The notes below the pieces were generated by a model. It was given only the letters and a program-made list of their open reading frames with translations, did no database searches and was not told the origin of the DNA. Positions 40,323 through 48,824 of a stretch of 54,548 bases of DNA are shown here, piece by piece; the first letter of the stretch is position 1; each line of letters opens with the position of its first letter. The translations under genes were made by a program, and so were the position numbers. This DNA comes from Acidimicrobiales bacterium (GTDB taxonomy: Bacteria > Actinomycetota > Acidimicrobiia > Acidimicrobiales > CADCSY01), in NCBI GenBank assembly GCA_030446545.1, contig JAUJNB010000009.1, positions 1 through 54,548 of the forward strand. The letters run 5' to 3'.

Positions 40323-40420
40323 CTCGCACCTCACAGGGAAGGAATGGGGACGAGGCGCACCCTAGCCAGGCTCGGCGGTGGAGCAACGAATCGGATGCTC
40401 GGACCGAGACGGAGGTCCGG

Positions 40421-41173
40421 TCAACGGGACCGGGACGCCCCGAGATCGAGGCCTGCTCGATGGAGGCCCTCCTCGATGCTCGAGCGCTCCTCGGAGAGCA
40501 GTCGTCGACGGTCGCCCTGGGGCAGGGTCGCCTGCGGGAGGCCCACGACCACGGCCAGGTCGATGAGCACCCCGTCGTAGGTGTCGAGGTCCTCACACCA
40601 CTCCTGCACCTTGGTCGGCCACAGCCGTTCGTCGCTCTCGTAGACGTCGAGGCGCCGGCGCATGCCCCTGGCCTCGGCGGTCAGGGTCTCCCGTCGGCCG
40701 AGTGGGGGTGGCGGGGGAGGCGAGGGCGACGGGGGGGCAGCGGTCGGAGCGTGACGCGCGGGTCGGTGCCTGGACTGGTGGTGGGCCCGATCCGGCCCAC
40801 CGGCCCTGGCCTCGGACTTCGGCCGGGAACCGGGACCGATGGCCAGCAGGTGGGCCCGCTCGGGTATGCCGAGGTCGACACCCCGGCCCACCACCGCCTT
40901 CTCCAGGAGGGACCGCTCCAGGGTGGTGAGGACCCGGCGGCCGATGACCAGGTCGGGCTCGGGGGCGCCGGGCAGCTGGAGCAGGTCGGCCATCTCGACC
41001 AAGGCGTGGTCGTACTCGTTGCGCATGCGCCGCCGGGCCTCCGAGCCGCCGCCGGCCGGGTCACCCAATCGCAGGCGCAGCCCCTTGGCCCGGGCCACCA
41101 GGCTGGGGGAGAGGACGGAGGGGTCGGGCGGGGGAGGCGGGGGCCGACGCCAGGGCCGCAGGGGATCAGCCAC
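40421..41173 (-). CDS. Hypothetical protein with two copies of one helical domain
   Basis: A protein of 250 residues, GTG start preceded by AGGTGAGGA. It is soluble and basic in the middle, which is Pro/Ser/Ala-rich. Two similar segments can be aligned: ARAKGLRLRL...YDHALVEMADLLQLPG...LTTLERSLLEKA...GVDLG near residues 25-105, and AEARGMRRRLDV...TYDGVLIDLAVVVGLPQ...LSEERSSIEEGL...GLDLG near residues 170-248. So it is an internal duplication joined by a disordered linker. I do not recognise the domain. Its start is 115 bases from the small ORF upstream, on the same strand. Confidence 0.68.
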   Translation of the reverse strand: MADPLRPWRRPPPPPPDPSVLSPSLVARAKGLRLRLGDPAGGGSEARRRMRNEYDHALVEMADLLQLPGAPEPDLVIGRRVLTTLERSLLEKAVVGRGVDLGIPERAHLLAIGPGSRPKSEARAGGPDRAHHQSRHRPARHAPTAAPPSPSPPPPPPLGRRETLTAEARGMRRRLDVYESDERLWPTKVQEWCEDLDTYDGVLIDLAVVVGLPQATLPQGDRRRLLSEERSSIEEGLHRAGLDLGASRSR

Positions 41174-41287
41174 CTCCTCACCTCCCGCTTCGACTCGGCG
41201 CTGCGCTCTTCCCTTTCCTATCAGCACGTCGGGCATGAGAGGTGACACCAGGCTCGCAGGAGACGTCGACGGTGGTCGAACGGGGGA

Positions 41288-41476
41288 TCAGGCGGTCTGG
41301 TCGACGGAGTGGTCAGCTTCGGGCGGTGTCGCCCGACGCTCGAGCAGCGCCGTCGCCCGGGGGGCGCGGACGCAGGCGACCTGGCCCTCCTCGACCTGGG
41401 GTGGGCGCTCCCACCGGTACTGGTCCATGAGCGTGTCGACCTGACGGCGGCGGTTGAGGTGCATCGGCCATGCCAT
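41288..41476 (-). CDS. Small hypothetical protein, 62 residues
   Basis: The ATG at 41476 follows the strong ribosome-binding site AGGAGGAGA. The peptide is basic in its first half (MHLNRRRQVDTLMDQYRWER) and ends in an acidic SVDQTA region. There is no signal peptide, metal motif or membrane helix. A frame open further upstream adds only Arg/Pro-rich sequence. It may be cotranscribed with the duplicated-domain gene. Unknown function. Confidence 0.5.
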   Translation of the reverse strand: MAWPMHLNRRRQVDTLMDQYRWERPPQVEEGQVACVRAPRATALLERRATPPEADHSVDQTA

Positions 41477-41583
41477 GGGGGGTCTCCTCCTGCCCGGCCA
41501 CGGCGACCGTCGCCCCAGCTCCATCTCCTATCGGCACCGCCCGGTGCGGCCTTGAGCCCGAAATCCGGTCCGGGACCGAGGGG

Positions 41584-41589
41584 TAGCGT
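41584..41589 (+). promoter_or_regulatory. TANNNT box (TAGCGT) before metF
   Basis: TAGCGT ends 8 bases before the ATG at 41598; the same hexamer and spacing are found before the glmS-like gene. Confidence 0.4.
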
Positions 41590-41597
41590 GGTGGGCC

Positions 41598-42473
41598 ATG
41601 GCCAAGGTCCACGACCTCCTCGCCGCCGGCCCCACGTTGTCGTTCGAGTTCTGGCCGCCCCGGAACCGTGAGACCTTCGCCCGCACGCTCTCGGCCCTGG
41701 CCCCCCTCGCCCCCGATTTCGTCTCGGTGACCTACGGAGCCGCTGGCTCGACGAGGGACCGGACGCACGAGCTGGTGATCGAGCTGCTGCGCACGAGCTC
41801 CCTGCTGCCGGTGGCCCATCTGTGCTGCGCGGCCCAGCGCCGGGCTGATCTGGTGGAGACGCTGGATCGCTACCGGGCCGAAGGGATCGACAACATCCTC
41901 GCCCTGCGGGGTGACCCGCCCCTCGATCACGACGGAGCGCTGCCCGAAGGCGATCTCCGCTACGCAGCCGAGCTGGTGGAGCTGGTGCGGGGCGTCGGCG
42001 ACTTCTCGGTAGGGGTCGCCGTCCATCCCGAGGGCCATCCCGACTCCAAAGGCGCTCTCGAGTCCGACCTCGGTCACGCCGCGGCCAAGCTCGGCGCCGC
42101 TGACTACGCCATCACCCAGTTCTTCTTCCGGGTCGAGGACTACCTTCGCCTGGTCGACGGGCTGGAGGCGCGGGGAGTGGAGAAGCCGGTCGTGCCCGGC
42201 ATCATGCCCATCGACCGGATCGGCCAGGTGGCCCGCATGGCGGAGATGGCGGGGACGACCTTTCCCCCCGACCTGGCCGCCCGACTGGAGGCCGCCCGTG
42301 AGATCCCCGGCGATGTGGCGTCGATCGGCATCGAAGTGGCCACCGAGCTGGGCCAGAAGCTGCAGGCCGAGGATGTCCCCGGCCTGCACTTCTACACCAT
42401 GAACCGCGCCACCAGCGTCTCGACCGTATGCGCCAACCTGGGGCTGGGCCCCCGCCCGACTTCTTCGACGTGA
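41598..42473 (+). CDS. metF: Methylenetetrahydrofolate reductase
   Basis: A protein of 291 residues of the MTHFR family, which reduces 5,10-methylene-THF to 5-methyl-THF for methionine synthesis. It has the active-site glutamate region LSFEFWPPRN, FVSVTYGAAGSTRDRTHELV, VAHLCCAAQRRADLVETLDR, NILALRGDPP, VAVHPEGHPDSK, ITQFFFRVEDYLRLVDGLEA and VPGIMPIDR. The C-terminal end LHFYTMNRATSV closes the barrel. FAD binding is known for the family. It has its own TANNNT box. Confidence 0.95.
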   Translation: MAKVHDLLAAGPTLSFEFWPPRNRETFARTLSALAPLAPDFVSVTYGAAGSTRDRTHELVIELLRTSSLLPVAHLCCAAQRRADLVETLDRYRAEGIDNILALRGDPPLDHDGALPEGDLRYAAELVELVRGVGDFSVGVAVHPEGHPDSKGALESDLGHAAAKLGAADYAITQFFFRVEDYLRLVDGLEARGVEKPVVPGIMPIDRIGQVARMAEMAGTTFPPDLAARLEAAREIPGDVASIGIEVATELGQKLQAEDVPGLHFYTMNRATSVSTVCANLGLGPRPTSST

Positions 42474-42485
42474 CGAGGAGGCCGG

Positions 42486-42491
42486 TAGTCT
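42486..42491 (+). promoter_or_regulatory. TANNNT box (TAGTCT) before icd
   Basis: TAGTCT ends 6 bases before the ATG at 42498. TTCGAC at 42464-42469 could be the -35 box, with a 16-base spacer. The spacing fits a leaderless transcript. Confidence 0.45.
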
Positions 42492-42497
42492 CGACCG

Positions 42498-43694
<1,197 letters not shown>

Positions 43695-43724
43695 GAGCCG
43701 TAGCGCCGTCCTTCCGGTGGCGAG

Positions 43725-44187
43725 CGGGCCTTGATCTCGGTCCAGAACCCGCTTCGACCTCAGTGACCTCTCCGAGCCCGAGCCCGATCTCATGCTTCTC
43801 GCCCTGCGGGACGACGCCTGCGCCCCAGCCCATCCCGGGCCGGGCGACGTGCTGCTCCTCGTCGAGGTGGCCGACTCCTCGCTCGATTTCGACCGGAAGG
43901 TCAAGGTGCCCCTCTACGCGGCGGCGGGTGTGGCCGAGGTGTGGATCGTCAACCTCGCCGCTGAGGTCGTGGAAGTCCACCGACACGCGAGCCCGAGCGG
44001 ATACGCCGAATCGTGCACGGCCGGTATCGGGAGCTCGATCGCTCCGTCGGCCTTGCCCGACCTCGAGATCGAGGTGGAAGGCGATCGTCAGGCTGACGGG
44101 CCTGGTCGGGGCCGAGGTCGCAGCGGGGGCCCGAACCCGAGTGCTCGTCCGTTGACCGCCCTCAGCTGCGGAATAGTCGAGCTGTAA
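43725..44187 (+). pseudogene. Uma2-family nuclease remnant, N-terminus missing
   Basis: The C-terminal half of a Uma2 (restriction-endonuclease-like) protein is clear: SVQNPLR and EPEPDLM, GDVLLLVEVADSSLDFDRKV and KVPLYAAAGVAEVWIVNLAA are the core with the D-x(n)-E-x-K-type residues. The first 70-80 residues of the family are absent: only 30 bases separate the icd stop from the first match. The frame also shifts near 43757. The end beyond GDRQAD is low complexity. Truncated and unlikely to work. A similar truncated copy follows mdh. Confidence 0.7.
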
Positions 44188-44198
44188 TCATCGTTACA
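44183..44198. promoter_or_regulatory. Palindrome TGTAA-N6-TTACA before lon
   Basis: Perfect 5-bp arms at 44183-44187 and 44194-44198, ending 6 bases before the lon ATG. It is AT-rich in GC-rich DNA and is placed over the likely promoter. It differs from the CIRCE, HAIR and ClgR sites I know; the regulator is unknown. Confidence 0.45.
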
Positions 44199-44204
44199 AC
44201 TGTC

Positions 44205-46681
44205 ATGCCTGACATCCAGACCCTCACCCTGCCGGTCCTGCCGCTGACCAGCGGCGTGGTCGGTCCCACCATGGTCGTCAACATCGTGTTGGAGACCCCC
44301 GAGGCCCGCACCGCGGTCGAAGCGGCCCAGAGCCGCTCGGGCCGGTTGCTGCTGGTCCCCAGGCTCGACGGGCACTACGCCCGGGTGGGCACCGTCGCCA
44401 AGATCGAGGACGTGGGTGAGCTGCCCGGCGGCCACCGGGCCGTGGTGGTGCGGGGCCTGGAGCGAGCCGTCATCACCGCCGGTGTCGGCGGCGAGGGCGA
44501 CGGCCTGTGGGTGTCGGCCGAGCCCGTGGGCGAGGCGGAGCCGGGCGAGCACACCAGGGGCGGGCCACCCGTCAGCGAGCGGAGCCGGGTGCTGGCCCGG
44601 GAGTACCGGGCCGTGGTCGAGGCCATCCTCGAGCACCGGGGGGCCGGCCGCCTGGCCGAGGGGCTACGAGGCATCACCGACCCAGGAGCGGTGGCCGACA
44701 CCGCGCTGTACCTGCCCGACCTCAGCCTGGAGCAGAAGGTCGAGGTGCTGGAGGCCGTCGACGTCGAGGCCCGCCTGGAGAAGGTGCTGGCCTGGGCCAA
44801 GGACGTGCTGGCCGAGGTGGCCGTGCGCACCGAGGTCAACCGCGGTGTGGCCGAGGGCATCGACAAGGCTCAGCGCGAGGCCGTGCTGCGTCGCCAGATG
44901 GAGGCCATCCGAGCCGAGCTGGGTGAGGGCGACGACGACGTGATCGCCGACTACCGCACCCGCCTGGAGGCATCAGGTGCCCCCGAGGAGGTCCGGCCGC
45001 GGCCGAGCGCGAGCTGGAGAAGCTGGAGCGCACCGGCCCTCAGAGCCCGGAGCACGGCTGGATCCTCTCCTGGCTCGACACCATCCTGGAACTGCCCTGG
45101 TCGGTGCACGCCGACGAGCCCCTCGACCTGGTCTCGGCCCGGGCCGTCCTCGATGCCGACCACGCCGGGCTGGACGACGTGAAGGAGCGCATCGTCGAAC
45201 TGCTGGCCGTGCGCAAGCTGCGGGCCGAGCGGGGCCTGCATGCCTCCACCAATGGTGCCGAAGCCAACGGCGGAGCCGACGCCGGGCGCAACCGGGGCCG
45301 AGGCTCGGGCGCCATCCTGGCCCTGGTCGGTCCTCCGGGGTGGGCAAGACCTCGCTCGGCCAGTCGGTGGCCCGGGCCATGGGCCGTCCTTTCGCCCGGG
45401 TGGCCCTCGGTGGCGTGCGGGACGAGGCCGAGATCCGGGGCCACCGGCGCACCTACGTGGGTGCCCGCCCCGGTCGCTTCGTGCGGGCCCTCACCGAGGC
45501 CGGCGCCATGAACCCCGTGCTGTTGCTCGACGAGGTCGACAAGGTGGGCAGCGACTGGCGGGGGACCCCTCGTCGGCGCTGCTCGAGGTCCTCGACCCGG
45601 CCCAGAACCACACCTTTCGCGACCACTACCTGGAGGTCGACCTCGACTTGTCCGACGTGGTCTTCATCGCCACCGCCAACGTGCTCGAGACCATCCCCGG
45701 GCCGCTGCTCGACCGCATGGAGATCGTCCGCCTCGACGGCTACACCGATGAGGAGAAGGTCGCCATCGCCCGGGACCACCTGCTGCCCCGGTTGCTGGAG
45801 CGCAGCGGGCTGCGGGCCGACGAGGTGGAGGTGACCGAGGAGGCGGTGGCCGAACTGGCCTCGGGCTACACCCGAGAGGCCGGGGTCCGCGAGCTGGAGC
45901 GTCAGTTGGGCCGGGTGTTGCGCAAGGTGGCCACCCGGGTGGCCGGTGCCAGCACGGGCCTGCGCACGGGGGAGGCGAGGCGATGGAGCCGGGGCCGGCC
46001 GACCCGGTGCTGGTCGACGTCGATGCCCTGCGACCCCTGGTGGGCCGGCGACGGTTCCACTCCGAGGTGGCCGAGCGCACCTCGACCCCCGGCGTGGTCA
46101 CCGGCCTGGCCGTGACCGGTGCCGGTGGCGAGGTCCTCTTCGTGGAGGCCACGTCGATGCCGGGCGAGTCGGGCCTGTCGCTCACGGGCCAGCTGGGTGA
46201 CGTGATGAAGGAGTCGGCCGAGATCGCCCGGTCGTTCGTGCGCTCCCACGCCACCGAGCTGGGCATCGACGAAGCCGCCTTCGAGGGGCGGCGCTTCCAC
46301 CTCCACGTTCCCGCCGGGGCCGTGCCCAAGGACGGCCCGTCGGCCGGCGTGGCCCTGACCACGGCCCTGGTGAGCCTGCTCACCCGACGCCCGGTCCGCC
46401 ACGTGGTGGCCATGACCGGTGAGGTCACGCTGCAGGGCAAGGTCCTGCCCATCGGCGGGGTCAAGCAGAAGGTGCTGGCCGCCCAGCGGGCCGGGATCAC
46501 CGAGGTGGTGCTGCCCGCCCGCAACGAGGCCGACCTGGACGACGTTCCCGAGGCCGTCCGAGAGACGATGACGATCCACCTCGCCTCCGACGTCCGGGAG
46601 GTGCTGGCCCTGGCCCTCGAGCCCGAGGCGGTGGTGGCGGCGGAGGTCGGTTCCCCGGAGCCGGCTTTCGTCGCCGCTTGA
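44205..46681 (+). CDS. lon: ATP-dependent protease Lon (four frameshifts)
   Basis: About 826 residues when four lost bases are restored. Lon degrades damaged and regulatory proteins. The N-terminal LON domain starts [20 protein letters not shown], and a coiled helical region ([20 protein letters not shown]) follows. The AAA+ domain has Walker [30 protein letters not shown], Walker [21 protein letters not shown] and [18 protein letters not shown]. The protease domain has [20 protein letters not shown] with the catalytic serine and [20 protein letters not shown] with the catalytic lysine. Breaks are near 44995, 45340, 45565 and 45972; at least three are single losses in G or C runs. A palindrome overlaps its promoter. 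Confidence 0.94.
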
Positions 46682-46741
46682 CCCGACTCGTCTCGGGCCA
46701 AGCCACCCGCGGGCCCACCGCTTCCGTTCCCTCGAACGCGC

Positions 46742-46772
46742 CCGTTCTGTCCCCCTTCTGGGGTCAGAACGG
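46742..46772 (+). terminator. Hairpin between lon and mdh
   Basis: CCGTTCTGTCCCC at 46742-46754 pairs with GGGGTCAGAACGG at 46760-46772 with one mismatch and a 5-base loop. Very similar arms occur after tsaD and, in part, after folD (see findings). Confidence 0.65.
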
Positions 46773-46806
46773 TCAGGAGGGGGGACGGGGCGGCTTGACT
46801 GGTCCG

Positions 46807-47799
46807 ATGCAGCCTCCCGTTCGCGTCGCCGTCACCGGGGCCGCCGGCCAGATCGGCTACAGCCTGGTCTTCCGCATCGCCGCCGGCGACATGCTCGGGC
46901 CCGATCAGCCCGTCGTCCTGCAGCTCCTGGAGGTGCCGGCGGCGCTTCCCGCCCTGGGCGGAGTGGCCATGGAACTGGCCGACTGCGCCTTCCCGCTGCT
47001 GGCCGGTGTGAACGCCAGCGCCGACCCGGGCCAGGCCTTCGAAGGAGCCGACATCGCCATCCTGGTGGGCTCCCGGCCCCGGACCGCGGGCATGGAGCGA
47101 GCCGACCTGCTGCAGGCCAACGGAGCCATCTTCACCGATCAGGGACGGGCCCTGGCCGCGCACGCCTCAGCCGACGTACGGGTGCTGGTGGTGGGCAACC
47201 CGGCCAACACCAACTGCCTCATCGCCCAGCGCAACGCCCCCGGTCTCGACCCCCGGCACTTCTCGGCCATGACCCGCCTCGACCACAACCGGGCCAAGGT
47301 CGCTCTGGCGGCCCGGCTCGGGGTTTCGATCGGCGAGATCGGCCGCATGACCATCTGGGGCAACCACTCGTCGACCCAGTACCCCGACGTGTTCCACGCC
47401 CGGGTGGGCGAGCGGTCCGCCTGGGAGGCCTTGGGCGAGGACCGAAGCTGGCTGGAGGGTGACTTCATCCCCGGCGTGCAGGGACGGGGTGCCGAGATCA
47501 TCGCCGCCCGAGGTTCCTCCAGCGCCGCCTCGGCCGCCGCCGCCGCCATCGACCATGTGCGCGACTGGGTGCAGGGCACACCGGGAGGCGACTGGGTGTC
47601 CGCGGCCGTGATCTCCGACGGGTCCTACGGCATGACCGAGGGCCTGGTGTCGTCGGCGCCGGTGACGTGCAAGCATGGTGAGTGGTCCGTGGTGGGCGGG
47701 TTGGAGATCGACCCGTTCTCAAGGGCCCGCATCGACGCCTCGGTGGGCGAGTTGGCCGATGAGCGCGAGGCGGTGGCCCGGATGGGACTGCTCGGCTGA
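46807..47799 (+). CDS. mdh: Malate dehydrogenase
   Basis: A protein of 330 residues, the length of the cytosolic-type enzymes found in actinobacteria. It oxidises malate to oxaloacetate with NAD. The dinucleotide motif is [19 protein letters not shown]. It has [46 protein letters not shown] with the catalytic aspartate, and [12 protein letters not shown] with the catalytic histidine. The start ATG at 46807 gives the standard N-terminus [14 protein letters not shown]; the upstream open frame covers the terminator hairpin. It is intact. Confidence 0.96.
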   Translation: MQPPVRVAVTGAAGQIGYSLVFRIAAGDMLGPDQPVVLQLLEVPAALPALGGVAMELADCAFPLLAGVNASADPGQAFEGADIAILVGSRPRTAGMERADLLQANGAIFTDQGRALAAHASADVRVLVVGNPANTNCLIAQRNAPGLDPRHFSAMTRLDHNRAKVALAARLGVSIGEIGRMTIWGNHSSTQYPDVFHARVGERSAWEALGEDRSWLEGDFIPGVQGRGAEIIAARGSSSAASAAAAAIDHVRDWVQGTPGGDWVSAAVISDGSYGMTEGLVSSAPVTCKHGEWSVVGGLEIDPFSRARIDASVGELADEREAVARMGLLG

Positions 47800-47822
47800 G
47801 CCAACTCAACCTGCTCGGTCGC

Positions 47823-48193
47823 GTGGCCGAATGGTCTGACCGGGCGACGGAGACCGCCGAGCGAATTCCCCTCAGCAGCTACCGCCTGTCCGAGGAGCAC
47901 CGCTCCGGCCGCAACGTGCCCCGTTTCTCCGGGCCGCCGGACCTGGCCGTGGAGGTGCGCTCACCCTCGACTGGCGCTACGACATCGGCGCCAAAGAGGC
48001 GACCTACGCGCGCCTCGGCCTCCCGGAGCTCTGGCTGGTCGACCCCGAGGTCGGGTCGGTGCTGGTGCACCGCCGCTCCTCGCCGGAGTCCCCCACGTTC
48101 GACGTCCACCGGAAGATGAGCAAGGGCGGGGCCGTCGCCTCACCCCTGCTCCCCGGCTTCTCCCTGGCGGTGGCCGAGCTGTTCGCCCGGTAG
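47823..48193 (+). pseudogene. Second Uma2-family nuclease remnant (truncated, one frameshift)
   Basis: The C-terminal half of a Uma2 protein: GPPDLAVEVRSPS, then in the next frame RYDIGAKEATYARLGLPELW, LVDPEVGSVLVHRR and the end SPLLPGFSLAVAELFAR. As in the copy behind icd, the N-terminal 70-80 residues are missing and the first 40 codons do not match the family. One base is missing near 47968. It lies 23 bases after mdh. Probably a non-functional remnant. Confidence 0.68.
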
Positions 48194-48199
48194 GCCCTA

Positions 48200-48214
48200 C
48201 CGGACCTGGTCCGG
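48200..48214. other. Palindrome CCGGACC-T-GGTCCGG upstream of tadE-like gene
   Basis: Perfect 7-bp arms around a single T, 7 bases after the Uma2 remnant. It could be an operator for the tad pair or part of a terminator. No T-run follows. Confidence 0.35.
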
Positions 48215-48319
48215 CGCAAAAACGTCCGCCTCCAGCGTCAAGGTGCCGGAAGGGTTCTCCGGGGCGCACGACGGCGAGAATCCTCTCAAGGGCCCATGGG
48301 GCAGGACCGATACGGGGGC

Positions 48320-48808
48320 ATGCGAATCCAGAGGAGGCCTGGGCCTCGATGGCGCGACGAGCGGGCGGCGGTCCTCGTCGAGTTCTCCCTCGTGGTCGTT
48401 CTCTTCTTCACCCTTGTGTACGGCCTCGTCGGCTACGGCCTGGTGTTGGCCCTGAAGCAGAGCGTCACCAACGCGGCCAACGAAGGTGCTCGAGCCGCCA
48501 TCGGTGCCACCGTGAACGATTCCTATGACACCGCCGCCGAGAGCCTCGGGTGGCTGGGAGCGAAGTGCTGCCAGTCCTCGCTCGGTGCGTTCGCCGGTGA
48601 GACCCCGGGTGCGCCTCTCGACATCAACCCCACCGACGCGCTCTGTGATCCGGCCGACCTCGCCGGTCCTCGGTGTGTGACCGTCGCCATCACCTACGAC
48701 TTCGCCGGATCCCCGCTCCTGCCTCCGCTCCCGGGATTCGGCCTGGCCTTCCCCGACACCATCACCAGCACCGGTGTCGTCCAGCTCCCCCCGCCCGCCG
48801 TCCCGTGA
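48320..48808 (+). CDS. TadE-like membrane-anchored pilus or secretion protein
   Basis: A protein of 162 residues from ATG 48320, with GGGGG close upstream; an in-frame ATG at 48296 would add eight. The N-terminal arrangement is that of TadE-like pseudopilins: a basic segment, then ERAAVLVEFSLVVVLFFTLV with the conserved glutamate, and a long hydrophobic helix ending near residue 45. The outer part has QSVTNAANEGARAAI and two cysteine-containing stretches (GAKCCQ, DALCDP and PRCVTV). It is likely anchored in the membrane and secreted. A TadG-like gene follows after 16 bases. Confidence 0.8.
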   Translation: MRIQRRPGPRWRDERAAVLVEFSLVVVLFFTLVYGLVGYGLVLALKQSVTNAANEGARAAIGATVNDSYDTAAESLGWLGAKCCQSSLGAFAGETPGAPLDINPTDALCDPADLAGPRCVTVAITYDFAGSPLLPPLPGFGLAFPDTITSTGVVQLPPPAVP

Positions 48809-48824
48809 CCCATCCGAGGTTCCC

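Noticed and set aside
48194..48319. c-di-GMP riboswitch upstream of the tadE-like gene
   Set aside because: GEMM-type conserved blocks are absent. Only a short CCGGACC palindrome and a generic leader are seen.
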